NCBI GenBank assembly: GCA_016926235.1
Contig: JAFGOZ010000010.1
Location: 62,001-126,000 of the forward strand
DNA: 64,000 nt
From: Bacteroidales bacterium
GTDB lineage: Bacteria > Bacteroidota > Bacteroidia > Bacteroidales > UBA10428
Direction: 5' to 3'
How positions within the stretch are numbered: position 1 is the stretch's first letter; every line of letters begins with the position of its first letter. Below the pieces are notes generated by a model that ran no database searches, was not told the DNA's origin, and was given only the letters and a program-made list of their open reading frames with translations. Of this stretch, positions 16,684-26,832 are shown piece by piece. The position numbers were made by a program, and so were the translations under genes.

Positions 16684-19020
16684 TTATGGCAACACGATCA
16701 TCTTTCTGGTTGAGATATTATTTTCCCCTACTGAAAAACTATAAAAGTATATTCCACTTTGTAAAGTTGTCCCATCTATTTTAACAGAATATTCACCGGC
16801 AGAAATATACTCGTCAACTGGTATACAAACTAACCTTCCCAACTCGTCAAAAACCTGTATTGTAACATGTTTTGATTCAGGAATGGAATAAGTAATAAAT
16901 GTTGCGTCCTTAAATGGATTTGGATAATTCTGGTAAAGCTTATATTGCCCATTACTTATTTTAGGACTATTTATTCCAACAATTACAGGTTCAGCAGCAT
17001 ATTCCACCTCACGGGGAGAAATAGCATCAATTAAATCTGGCAAATCATAATACTCTAAAGCACCGGGTATAACGTGTGTTAACATATTTGACCACCTTGG
17101 ATTAGCTACTAACTGACCCCAGGATGTAAATGCAGCTCTTCTAATTACAACTTTTTTGTATGATGTATCCAGGACGGCAGCATGAAGTACCACCGGCCCG
17201 GCCCTGTCAATTCCAACAATAATAATACTATCTGTATCAACATGTTCATTTGACTTAAGCACTTCGAGAGCTTTCATAATATCTTCAACTCTTTGACCTA
17301 TAAGGGTTTTCCCGACATAGCCACTTATTACTGCATTTCTATGTTCATTATTATAGTGTTTTGATTCATTTTTGGCCACGTTATCAACTGTTTCTCCAAA
17401 ACCTCTTACATCAATAGCAAGGACAATATTACCGGAATCAACATAAACCTTTTCTATTATACCATTAGCAGCTGCATCTGTTTTCTTTCCACGACCGTCT
17501 ACATAAAGCACTGCAGGTAGTTTCCCGGTTAAGCTTTTTTGTTCAAACAGAAGCCCGGGAACAGGTACATGGTCCCCACTTTTTATTAATAAACGTTGTA
17601 TAGTATAATAATCTCTGTCTATATCACCCGAATCAACCAGTTCAACAGGATCATACTTCTCCAAATGCAGCAATTCAGCCACCTTACTTATACAAGAATC
17701 TTTGGTATTTTCAGTCCAAAACGCCTCCCTGTCATCAGCCAGGCTATCTGTCTTGTTAATATTTAAATGTGTGACATTCAACTCATCTTCAAATTCATGC
17801 ATAACCTGGCCTGCTGCAGTAACTTCAAGCGCTGCATTTGAGAGTGTTGTCTGGCCACTTTCAATGATAGTATCATTATCATCGTACAACCAGCGTTTAA
17901 ACCAGCGTACTGCTGCTTCCCGTTTAACTTTTGTATAATCATGGGCATCGGAAGTCTCAAACATTGTAACTTTATCAGACACACCTAAGGAGTCATAAAT
18001 TCTTTGAACTTCAGCATAAGTTTCCCTTGTTGCACTTATATCAAAAAAGTCAACGGTTGTTCCAATAATCATAAATGGTTTAGGAGCAAACATGGTAATA
18101 TAATCAGGATGTTCGATTCCATACAATCCTTCGTAGGATAAGTTTTGGCTACCTGTCTGGGGACCGATTGTCCCATAAAGTGTCTCCTCATTCATTAAAA
18201 AATTTGCAACAACGCCAACCTTTAAGCGCTGATCATAGGCAAGAAGGTAAGTTGCCTGTGCTCCACCTCCAGAATGGCCTGTACATCCAATTTTTGTAAT
18301 ATCAACCACTTCAGGGCGAGAGAATAAATAATCCACACCACGGTGGTTATCCCAAAGTTCATACGCTGTAACACTTGTTCCTGCAAGCATAGATCCAGGA
18401 TCAAGGAGTGTACATTCGGTTGTTCCACTACCACCATCATAAATAAGAGTTCCATTTGTATCATTAATTTGATATCTTTCGCCTTGTGCTATGGGGTCTA
18501 CTATAAGTGCTGCAATACCATGCCTGGCAAATAAAATTGCAAGATTCTGGTAATCTGCATATGTTTTAGCAACATTATAATGTCCACAAGTTATAATTAC
18601 TGAAGGAAACGGTGCTGTACCGGTATCCGGAATATAAAAATTAGCCGTTACATGATGATTAGGTAAACTCTGATAATGTAACCGTTCAATGCGATAAACA
18701 TCGCCAGTAGTAATTGTATCAATAATAACTGCGTTTAAAGGTGTTTTTTCAGGGAAATCTCCCAGTATTTTAAGATAATTATTCCGCAATTGCTCTTGTC
18801 TCTCAAGAAAGGCAGGATAAGTTAAAAGTGATTGTTCCACAGCGTTACGCCGCGAATTCCAAATACTATCACCCCGTGACATAAGATAAGAATGAAACAA
18901 TTCATTTCTCCCTGTAGCAGGCAATATATCAAGACTCTGGGAAAAAACATTTCCTATTTCCATTACTATTAATACGAATAGAAGAAACACGGTTGTGGTA
19001 ATGTTCTTTTTACATTTCAT
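16684..19020 (-). CDS. T9SS-exported alpha/beta hydrolase (esterase-like), two hydrolase domains
   Basis: 778 residues. A signal peptide ends near GNVFSQ. The first alpha/beta hydrolase domain (about 80-390) resembles acetyl-xylan-esterase/AB-hydrolase-7 proteins. Its nucleophile elbow is GHSGGG with Ser250, and a His is available in ETSDAHDYTKV. A second hydrolase-like domain (about 450-680) has the strand and elbow order, but the elbow reads GIDRAG, with Asp605 in the nucleophile place, so it is probably non-catalytic. The C-terminus is a T9SS type A sorting domain (YQNYPNPFKDATF to the final KMIVLP). A likely task is removing acetyl or methyl esters from pectin, but the substrate is inference. 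It is flanked on both sides by propeller regulators on the same strand. Confidence 0.78.
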   Translation of the reverse strand: MKCKKNITTTVFLLFVLIVMEIGNVFSQSLDILPATGRNELFHSYLMSRGDSIWNSRRNAVEQSLLTYPAFLERQEQLRNNYLKILGDFPEKTPLNAVIIDTITTGDVYRIERLHYQSLPNHHVTANFYIPDTGTAPFPSVIITCGHYNVAKTYADYQNLAILFARHGIAALIVDPIAQGERYQINDTNGTLIYDGGSGTTECTLLDPGSMLAGTSVTAYELWDNHRGVDYLFSRPEVVDITKIGCTGHSGGGAQATYLLAYDQRLKVGVVANFLMNEETLYGTIGPQTGSQNLSYEGLYGIEHPDYITMFAPKPFMIIGTTVDFFDISATRETYAEVQRIYDSLGVSDKVTMFETSDAHDYTKVKREAAVRWFKRWLYDDNDTIIESGQTTLSNAALEVTAAGQVMHEFEDELNVTHLNINKTDSLADDREAFWTENTKDSCISKVAELLHLEKYDPVELVDSGDIDRDYYTIQRLLIKSGDHVPVPGLLFEQKSLTGKLPAVLYVDGRGKKTDAAANGIIEKVYVDSGNIVLAIDVRGFGETVDNVAKNESKHYNNEHRNAVISGYVGKTLIGQRVEDIMKALEVLKSNEHVDTDSIIIVGIDRAGPVVLHAAVLDTSYKKVVIRRAAFTSWGQLVANPRWSNMLTHVIPGALEYYDLPDLIDAISPREVEYAAEPVIVGINSPKISNGQYKLYQNYPNPFKDATFITYSIPESKHVTIQVFDELGRLVCIPVDEYISAGEYSVKIDGTTLQSGIYFYSFSVGENNISTRKMIVLP

Positions 19021-19332
19021 AGTTTTAATATTTTTTATTGAACAAATCTTTTGATGCTGACAAACTAATCAAGGATCAGCAAAATTTAAAAGACCGGAGA
19101 CTCAGTCAGCATATGCTAACTATTAAGACTTTTGGCCCTTGAGGTAAAACTATGTGCAATTCGTGGCATTACAAGTTTTCTTACCAGTCAATATGTAAGA
19201 TATAATATCCGATATTGATTTGGTTTAGCTAATTTAGTTATTTTTCTTAAGATATTTCCGATAACCATCACGAATAATTACTAATTTAAATGCAAGGAGC
19301 AAAATCCAATTTATAATCGACTTTTTTGAATA
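19021..19332. other. Intergenic region, 312 bases, no gene seen
   Basis: AT-rich sequence between the esterase and the hybrid kinase, both on the minus strand. It should hold the esterase promoter. The pair gatgctgac (19052-19060) and gtcagcat (19107-19114) is a short inverted repeat of uncertain meaning. No open frame of note was found. Confidence 0.4.
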
Positions 19333-22300
19333 TTATAAATACTTAGAAAGCATGCGGTATACATCATCAGAGATAAATGGTTTTGCCATATAACCATCAA
19401 ATCCCCTTTTCAAAATTTTCTCCTCATCATTTTGCATTGCATAAGCAGTTTGTGCAATTACGGGTATATTTTTATTTATTTTTTTCAGATATTCAATTAA
19501 CGTTGTACCCTTGATACCTGGCAACTCAATATCAACTAAAGCAATATCAATTTCATCCTTCAACTCTTCGAATTTCATTAACGCCTCTTCTGCATTTCTT
19601 GCCCATAGGGTTTGTGCTTTGGTCTGAAACAATATGGTTTCAAGTAACAGAAAATTTGATTCTTCATCTTCAACAATTAAAATAAGTTTGTCTCCCCAAT
19701 TTGGTCTTTTCACTTGTTTTTCCTGTTCAAATTCCGGTTCAGTCAAAGTAGGTTCAGCGTTCTGAATTATCGGAAATTCCACATAAAAAACTGAACCATT
19801 ATTAATCTCCGATTCCACGGAGATAGTACCTCCCATCATTTCAACAAGATTTTTTGTAATTGCAAGACCTATACCGGCTCCTCTGTGTATTTCTGACAAA
19901 TCAGTTTCCAATTTCCTAAACCGGTCAAAAATAACTTTTAAATTATCTCTGCTAATTCCAATCCCAGTATCTTTCACAAAAATTTTTATATTTTTATTAT
20001 AATTCGATATACTATACCCAAGTTGGATAGAGCCTTCACGAGTAAATTTTATTGCATTACTTATCAAATTATTTAAAACCTGTTTTAATCGTGCACTATC
20101 AAGATTTAATACAATGTCATTATTTATACTATCCGGGCAAAATATAAATTCTATATTACATCCGGTTAATTTATTTTGGCTGTTAACCATTTCTTTGTAT
20201 ACATTTACATTATTCTTTAGAAATGCATCCAGGCCAATATAATTTAAATTGATTTCCAGCTGACCCGCCTCAATCTTTGAAATATCTATAATATCATCAA
20301 TGAGTTGTAAAAGCGTTGAACTACTATTTTGAACAATAGCGTCATATTTATCAATTTCGTCTTGTTCAAGTTTACCATCTGCCAGCAAATCTGCAAAACC
20401 AACAATAGCATTAAGAGGAGTCCTGATTTCATGTGACATATTAGCTAAGAAAGCTGATTTTAACCTGTCGCTTTCTTCAGCCTTTTCTTTTGCTTCCTCC
20501 AGATCTTTGGTTCTATCTCTTACTAATTGTTCTAAACGATTTCTATGTTCTTCCAGTTCTATGTTTTGTAAGTTTATTTGCTCACTCTGTTGCATCAACT
20601 CAATATTTCGTGTTTCAATTTCAATCTTTTGCTTCTCCAGAATAGTATAAGCTTCACGCAGATCTTTTGTTTTCTGAGCCACCTTCTCCTGCAAAATAAT
20701 TTGCTGTTTTTGTATAGATGTAATTCTTAATATATAAATCCCGACAATTATTGAAATCCCTATAAGGATTGAAAGAATGATAAACCACCATTTCTTCCAA
20801 TAGGGTTTAGGAATTATTAATTTTATTGATATACCCTTATTATTCCAGTTTTTATCTGAATTTGCACCTTTGACTTTGAAAATATACTCTCCGGGAGGCA
20901 AACTGGTATATGAAGTAAAATGCCTGTTTCCTGAATAAATATAATCATCATCAAAGCCTTCAAGCATATATGCATACTCATTCCGAAAAGGATCATTATA
21001 TTCGAGCAACGAGAAATCCAGAAGGATATAATTATCATCATAGCAAAGTTGAAATTCATTGTATTCAGTTACATCTACAGCAATAATTTTGTCGTATATC
21101 TTAACGGATGAGATGGACATTGGTCCCACAAAATCCGGTTTCTTAATATTTTTTGGAAAGAAATGATTAAACCCTTTACTCCCACCAAGAAAGACCTCTC
21201 CATCGAGCGAAATACAGGCAGCATTTATTTCATAAACCTTACCCTGAAGCCCATAATCAATATTATAGTTTTCAAACACTTGAATCTTAGGGTCAAATTT
21301 TAGAATCCCATCATGGGTTCCCATCCAGAGGTTACCTGTTAAGTCTTCAACGATACTATAAATTGTATTGGTACCCAGCCCCTGTGTTGTTTTAAAACGA
21401 ATAAACTGGTTTATATCTCTATCCAACATGTTCAGCCCATCAGAAAGGGTTCCTACCCATATTCTACCTGAACGGTCTTCGTAAATGGACCGTATCATAT
21501 TCCCGCTTATTGTGGTTGTATCTTCGTTGTTATGCACATATTGTATTAACTCATCAATGGAAAGATCATACTTGTATAATCCTGACTGATATGTACCAAA
21601 CCATAATATCCCGGACTTGTCCTGATAAATCCTGGTTATAAATTTTGTACCGTCAGAGAAAAATGCATGTTTTGATTTAAAATATTCAATAATCTTCTTC
21701 TCTTTATTAAATACATATAATCCATCTGCGGTTCCCAGCCAGAGTATCCCATTCGTATCATAATAAAGGTCTCTTATATGAAGGTTCCCATACCTGGTAA
21801 AATGTCTTGTTGCTTTATTAAAATAGTTCAGACCATTATCAGTAGCCAGCCACATATTATCTATTTCATCCAGACTTATACATTCTATTCTATTACTGCT
21901 TATTGAATAAGAGTTGTTTCTATCTTCTGTATAATACTCAAATGTTTGCGTTTTTCTGTTATATTTATTTAACCCGCCCCCTTTTGTACCTATCCACAAT
22001 ATATCATCATCTTCAAAAAACAAGCTTAAAACAAAACTTTCATTTAATCCATTTTCTCCTTTCAAAGCCTCCTTAATCAAAGGAAATGTTTCTTGTCTTT
22101 GGTCATAAATTTGAATACCAGCAAATTTTGTGCCTATCCATATCAAACCACTCTTGTCTAAAATAACCGACCTGACTGAGTTACTTTTCAAGGGCCGGTT
22201 TTGATTCGGATCAAAATTCAGGTGTTTGTAAGCGGAAGTAGCAGGATTAAGAATTAATATGCCATTATTGGTTGTACCTATCCATAAATTACTTTTTAGA

Positions 22301-23175
22301 TCCAGGCACAAAGCACTGCAAATAAACTCATTCACCTCATTCTTCCCTTTAAACTTAAATGAAAAATGTTCAAAATGGCCGGTTTTTATATCAAATCTGT
22401 CCAATCCAATATAAGTGCCTATCCACAATTTTCCATCATCCGCTTTAATAATGTTGCGTATCTCATTGTTGCCAATTGTTGAGGAGTCATTCTCTTTGTG
22501 CATCCAGTTTTTATAGGATGCCTTTATCGAGTCTTTGCCTGATTGAGGTGTAATTTTATACAATCCGTAGTTTCTTGTTCCAACCCAGATATTGTCCTCC
22601 TGGTCAACATAAAGACAAATTACCCTGTTCTGTTGTGCTTCACCTTCACCCAGCTTTAAATATTGTATAAACTTACCGGTAGATTTGTTGAGCATGTCAA
22701 CACCTCCCTCACTAGCAATCCATATGTTTCCTTTGGAATCTGTTTTCAGGTCCCATATCAGATTATGAGAAATTCCATTTCGATTTGAACCATTGTGCAT
22801 ATACCGGGTAAACCGGCCATTCCTGCGGTCAAATTTGTTGAGCCCGTTCCGGGTTCCAACCCAGATAAATCCTTCATGATCTTCACACAATGCTGATGCA
22901 TAATTATTGGAGATAGATGTAGTATCTTCAGGAATATTTTGGTACACTTTAAAATTATGTCCATCATATTTGCATAAACCGACCGATTCTATACCAAACC
23001 ACATTATCCCTTTATTATCCTGATAAATATCCTGTACAGTAACACCCGGAAGGCCTTGATCAATAGAAAGTTGCCTTAATGAAATAATCTCAACCTGAGA
23101 AAAAGATATTACAGATATAAAGGATATCCAAAGAGAAATAAACCATTTTTGTTTTTCTGCCAAAAGGAAATTCAT
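19333..23175 (-). CDS. Propeller-type hybrid histidine kinase (one-protein two-component sensor)
   Basis: 1280 residues from the preferred start (MNFLLAEKQKW, with a signal ending VISFSQ); an ATG at 23202 would add nine residues. The order is: about 14 propeller blades, a Y_Y_Y domain (YMLEGFDDDYIYSGNRHF), a transmembrane helix (WWFIILSILIGISIIVGIYI), a coiled coil, HisKA with MSHEIRTPLN (phospho-His about 915), HATPase_c (N box NLISNAIKF, G1 KDTGIGIS, G2 HRGAGIGLAI) and a receiver domain with ALVDIELPG (phospho-Asp about 1215). It ends after the receiver; the AraC-type DNA-binding domain of classical Bacteroides HTCS regulators is absent, so output needs another protein. It probably senses a breakdown product of the pectic substrate. 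Confidence 0.9.
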   Translation of the reverse strand: MNFLLAEKQKWFISLWISFISVISFSQVEIISLRQLSIDQGLPGVTVQDIYQDNKGIMWFGIESVGLCKYDGHNFKVYQNIPEDTTSISNNYASALCEDHEGFIWVGTRNGLNKFDRRNGRFTRYMHNGSNRNGISHNLIWDLKTDSKGNIWIASEGGVDMLNKSTGKFIQYLKLGEGEAQQNRVICLYVDQEDNIWVGTRNYGLYKITPQSGKDSIKASYKNWMHKENDSSTIGNNEIRNIIKADDGKLWIGTYIGLDRFDIKTGHFEHFSFKFKGKNEVNEFICSALCLDLKSNLWIGTTNNGILILNPATSAYKHLNFDPNQNRPLKSNSVRSVILDKSGLIWIGTKFAGIQIYDQRQETFPLIKEALKGENGLNESFVLSLFFEDDDILWIGTKGGGLNKYNRKTQTFEYYTEDRNNSYSISSNRIECISLDEIDNMWLATDNGLNYFNKATRHFTRYGNLHIRDLYYDTNGILWLGTADGLYVFNKEKKIIEYFKSKHAFFSDGTKFITRIYQDKSGILWFGTYQSGLYKYDLSIDELIQYVHNNEDTTTISGNMIRSIYEDRSGRIWVGTLSDGLNMLDRDINQFIRFKTTQGLGTNTIYSIVEDLTGNLWMGTHDGILKFDPKIQVFENYNIDYGLQGKVYEINAACISLDGEVFLGGSKGFNHFFPKNIKKPDFVGPMSISSVKIYDKIIAVDVTEYNEFQLCYDDNYILLDFSLLEYNDPFRNEYAYMLEGFDDDYIYSGNRHFTSYTSLPPGEYIFKVKGANSDKNWNNKGISIKLIIPKPYWKKWWFIILSILIGISIIVGIYILRITSIQKQQIILQEKVAQKTKDLREAYTILEKQKIEIETRNIELMQQSEQINLQNIELEEHRNRLEQLVRDRTKDLEEAKEKAEESDRLKSAFLANMSHEIRTPLNAIVGFADLLADGKLEQDEIDKYDAIVQNSSSTLLQLIDDIIDISKIEAGQLEINLNYIGLDAFLKNNVNVYKEMVNSQNKLTGCNIEFIFCPDSINNDIVLNLDSARLKQVLNNLISNAIKFTREGSIQLGYSISNYNKNIKIFVKDTGIGISRDNLKVIFDRFRKLETDLSEIHRGAGIGLAITKNLVEMMGGTISVESEINNGSVFYVEFPIIQNAEPTLTEPEFEQEKQVKRPNWGDKLILIVEDEESNFLLLETILFQTKAQTLWARNAEEALMKFEELKDEIDIALVDIELPGIKGTTLIEYLKKINKNIPVIAQTAYAMQNDEEKILKRGFDGYMAKPFISDDVYRMLSKYL

Positions 23176-23296
23176 AGGGTTTAATTTAAGGTCAGATGGC
23201 AACCAATGCTACGGTGAACCCTATATAAAGTTACTATTGGATTTTGATTTATCCTAATTTAAACTTAAATAAACTGGATATAGACATATTTTTCAC

Positions 23297-26200
23297 TTAC
23301 CGATCTTTTTTATGTAACTCTTTTTTGAGTTGCTCGGATAACTTCCTGTATTTCTCAGCTTCTTCCTGCCATTGTTTTTCCCTGCGGTCAGCTTCTTCCT
23401 GTGTTGCTTTCATTTCTTCCATATTCTGCCTCATCTCTTCCTCCTGGCTGCGAAGCTGCTCAGTTTGCATCTGCGATTTTTCCAGAATATCCTTTATTAC
23501 CTGGCTGGCTTTTGCAGAAGTTACAACCGAAACTATACTTTCATTTATCTTTTGCAAAAAACCAATTTTATAAGCCTCAACCTTTTTAAAGGAGGCCATT
23601 TCGATAACCCCTACAATATTTTCATCATGCATTATAGGTAATAATAATAAATTTGGAAGTTTTGTTTCTCCCAGACCTGAACAGAGTTTGCAATAATCAT
23701 CGGGCAGATTATCTAACTGGATAACCTCCCTGGATTTAAAACATGCACCAATCTGTCCCTCCCCAGTAACTATAGACTTCTCTTTTAAAATCTCGCCATT
23801 TATTGCATAATGTGCAAAAAGCTCTAATCTTGATTCTGTCTCCTCACCCTTTTGCTCTAAGAAAATTGCCCCCTGTTCAACCTCTATATATTTGATGATT
23901 TTTTTGATCAGTTTTTGTGTCAATTGCTTTAAGTCATCTTTATCCTCCCTAAGGAGGTCAGCAAATTGGGCCAACCCTTCATTATACCATTTCATTTCCC
24001 TCTCCTGTCTTTCTTTTTCCTCAAGGGCAAGTCTCTGTTTCTCAATTTCATGCTTGCTCTTGTCTATTTGTTCCTGCCCTTTCTTTAGTTTATCCTCCAA
24101 TATTTCCTTATCATGCTTCAATTGACGTTCCCTCCATTTAACAAATAAGAAAACCAGGAACCCTAGAATTATTGCAATGATTGAATAAAACCAGATGGTC
24201 TTCCAAAATGGAGGTATTATCTTTACTTTAATAGAAAATGGCTTCCCGGACCACTTTCCATTATTATTAGTTGCATCTACTTTAAATATATAATCTCCAC
24301 GGGGAATATTGGAATAAGTCGCTGATCTTATATTTGCATCTGTATATTGCCAACCATCGTCATACCCCTCGAGTATATATTTAAATTTATTATTTTCAGG
24401 AGCAACAAAATGAAATGCTGTAAAATGGAAAGTAAAAATTTTGATTTTATGATTAAATCTTAAGCCTGTAGTTTCCATAATTGGCTTTTCAAGAAGTACT
24501 TTACCCATAACTTTTTCTCCAACTTTTACTTCCTTGCCCACCGCTGTAAGCTTGGTAATAATTACGTTAGGCAGGTAAGGATTGGGTTTTACTTTTTCCG
24601 GGTAAAATGAGTTAAATCCATTGATACCTCCAAAAAGTATTTCTCCGTCAGGGCTCATTGCTTTAGAATGATATAAAAACTCAAGACTTTGAACATTGTC
24701 CGAGTTATCATAATGAACTATTTTGAATGAATCCTGATTTTCAATGATCTTTTCAAGTTTCCAAATACCTTGATTTGTGCTTAACCATAGGTTCCCATTT
24801 TCATCCGGTGCACCTTCCAGATAATCCATTTCAGGTAAGCCTCTGGTTGTATCAAAAACTATAAACTCCTCATTTTCCATATCAAACCGTACAATATAAC
24901 TGGTATTTATACCTGCCCATAGAAAATTATATTTATCCAAAACTACGAAGTCAATCTGACTTATTGAATTTCCATTAATTGTCGGATATACAGTAAAGTT
25001 ATTCGTATTACGGTCTAATATTATAAGTTTATTGCCACCAAATACCATCTTATTATCAGGAGCTTTGATAGCAGAAAATATTCTGTTAAATGTCGGAGTA
25101 TTTGTAAAGCCGGGAGTCTCAGGCAATATCACCGTAAAAAACCCTTCCTGTTTATTAAACATATACAACCTGTTTGTAGCGCATACCCAGATAATGTTAT
25201 CATCCATAACATCAGGGTATACGATAAATATAGTTTCGTCACTTAATCCCTCAGGAAATTCAGGGGACTGCTGATAGTGTTTAAAATTACCAGTCTCAGG
25301 ATTGTATACACTCAGCCCACCTTTATAGGTCCCAAACCAGACTTTACCATCCTCATCAACATAAATATCTTTTATATTATTGCTTAAGGGAGTGTTTCTG
25401 TTATCAGGATCATGTGTAAAATAGGTAAATTTGCCCGTATTTATATTAAGAAAATTAAGACCTCCATTCTCTGTTCCCACCCAAATATTCCCTTCATGAT
25501 CGAAAGTTAGGGAATATACATTTTTATCATTCAGATAATATTCACTTGGAATTTTACTGTATTCATATTTTATTATACCGGATGAATTTAAATTTGTATA
25601 TGAAACCCCTCCTGCAAATGTTCCAAGCCATAATCCATCCTGGTTATCAACAATCATTGTCTGAATGGAATTATGGCTTAAGGTTGATATTGGATGATCT
25701 GCATATGCATATCGTCTGAATGATTCATCCTTTTTATTGAACAGATATAAACCTCCCTGGGTTCCGATCCAGAAATTACCCTGCCTGTCTTCAATGATAC
25801 CCCGTACCCTTCCAGACTCAATTCGTTCAGGTTCAGGAAAATATCTCATAAATTTACCAGTTGCATAGGAGTACTTGGATAATCCGTTATTGTTATGGCC
25901 TATCCAAATATCACCCCTTCTGTCTTTGTACAACCTTTCATTTCTGTTTTCTCCCGGTGAACCAGGATCATCAGTTGAATAGAATTGGGTAAAAACTCCT
26001 GTTTCCTGATCGAGATAACCAACACCATCGCGTGTAAAACTATACCATACATAGTTCTGATCTGATACAATTATCTTATCCATGGTTCCCCTGCCAGGTG
26101 CCATGGGGTTATTTTCATCCTGGGTATATAGTTTTACTTCATCTTTCTCCTGATTGTACATTAATAAGCCATCATTTGTCGCAAACCAGATATTCCCGTT

Positions 26201-26626
26201 TTTGTCTTCATCAAGACCTCCACAATTATTAATATCTACATTTAATTCTTCATGAGAAAATTGAATAAAACGATCTTCTGCCCAATTGAAATAACAAATA
26301 CCATAAATACCAACTGCCCATAAAGTATGTTTGCTATCACAAAAAATACCTCTTGTCTCAGTCAACTCAAAATTTGCCGTATCATTGTAAAATCTGGCAT
26401 ATGATTTCAATTCATAACCATCAAACCGATTAATCCCTTTGCGTGAACCTATCCAGATAAATCCATAATTATCCTGTACTAAACCGCGTACCCTGTTATT
26501 ATTCAATCCTTCATCAATGGTAAGATACTTAAAAGTTAACTGTTCATGAATTCTGTTACTTAACTGGCCATATGAGGAAAAAATGAAAATATAGAAGAGG
26601 GTAACAATCGTTAGTGTTCTTTTCAT
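23297..26626 (-). CDS. Propeller/Y_Y_Y sensor with GAF and coiled coils, no kinase (paralogue)
   Basis: 1109 residues from the preferred ATG (MKRTLTIVTLF, signal ending SYGQ). The architecture is the same as the protein at 12989-16378: N-terminal RIHEQ-x-x-FKY-[LI]-T-[IV]-DEGL, propeller blades, Y_Y_Y (KYILEGYDDGWQYTDAN), a transmembrane helix (IWFYSIIAIILGFLVFLFV), a coiled coil, a GAF domain (about 895-1030) and a C-terminal coiled coil with EEEMRQNMEEMKATQEEADRR. Long stretches are alike, so the two are duplicates flanking the esterase and hybrid kinase. A CKLCSG motif in the GAF domain has two cysteines where the paralogue has KMSSG. No catalytic output domain is present. Confidence 0.8.
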   Translation of the reverse strand: MKRTLTIVTLFYIFIFSSYGQLSNRIHEQLTFKYLTIDEGLNNNRVRGLVQDNYGFIWIGSRKGINRFDGYELKSYARFYNDTANFELTETRGIFCDSKHTLWAVGIYGICYFNWAEDRFIQFSHEELNVDINNCGGLDEDKNGNIWFATNDGLLMYNQEKDEVKLYTQDENNPMAPGRGTMDKIIVSDQNYVWYSFTRDGVGYLDQETGVFTQFYSTDDPGSPGENRNERLYKDRRGDIWIGHNNNGLSKYSYATGKFMRYFPEPERIESGRVRGIIEDRQGNFWIGTQGGLYLFNKKDESFRRYAYADHPISTLSHNSIQTMIVDNQDGLWLGTFAGGVSYTNLNSSGIIKYEYSKIPSEYYLNDKNVYSLTFDHEGNIWVGTENGGLNFLNINTGKFTYFTHDPDNRNTPLSNNIKDIYVDEDGKVWFGTYKGGLSVYNPETGNFKHYQQSPEFPEGLSDETIFIVYPDVMDDNIIWVCATNRLYMFNKQEGFFTVILPETPGFTNTPTFNRIFSAIKAPDNKMVFGGNKLIILDRNTNNFTVYPTINGNSISQIDFVVLDKYNFLWAGINTSYIVRFDMENEEFIVFDTTRGLPEMDYLEGAPDENGNLWLSTNQGIWKLEKIIENQDSFKIVHYDNSDNVQSLEFLYHSKAMSPDGEILFGGINGFNSFYPEKVKPNPYLPNVIITKLTAVGKEVKVGEKVMGKVLLEKPIMETTGLRFNHKIKIFTFHFTAFHFVAPENNKFKYILEGYDDGWQYTDANIRSATYSNIPRGDYIFKVDATNNNGKWSGKPFSIKVKIIPPFWKTIWFYSIIAIILGFLVFLFVKWRERQLKHDKEILEDKLKKGQEQIDKSKHEIEKQRLALEEKERQEREMKWYNEGLAQFADLLREDKDDLKQLTQKLIKKIIKYIEVEQGAIFLEQKGEETESRLELFAHYAINGEILKEKSIVTGEGQIGACFKSREVIQLDNLPDDYCKLCSGLGETKLPNLLLLPIMHDENIVGVIEMASFKKVEAYKIGFLQKINESIVSVVTSAKASQVIKDILEKSQMQTEQLRSQEEEMRQNMEEMKATQEEADRREKQWQEEAEKYRKLSEQLKKELHKKDR

Positions 26627-26780
26627 AGTAATATACCACACAAGGTTTATTATTAACGAGTCTAATATAATTAATTTATTTGTTTTTTGGAATTTTAATT
26701 AAGTATTTATAATAATTAGAGCAGTTAATTGAAACTTTTAACTTTCATTGAAGAAAAAGTTTAGAGGTATTTGATAAAAA

Positions 26781-26814
26781 AAAACGATCACCTTATAAGT
26801 AAGATGATCGTTTT
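26781..26814 (-). terminator. Terminator of the DUF362 gene
   Basis: The perfect stem aaaacgatca (26781-26790) and tgatcgtttt (26805-26814) has a 14-base loop and is flanked by A-runs on the left and T-runs on the right. It can stop transcription on both strands. It lies just past the minus-strand gene ending at 26833. Confidence 0.75.
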
Positions 26815-26832
26815 TTGTAATATGTCATAAAA

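Noticed and set aside
16602..16784. 60-codon plus-strand frame at the esterase 3' end
   Set aside because: It is a shadow of the esterase gene and its terminator.
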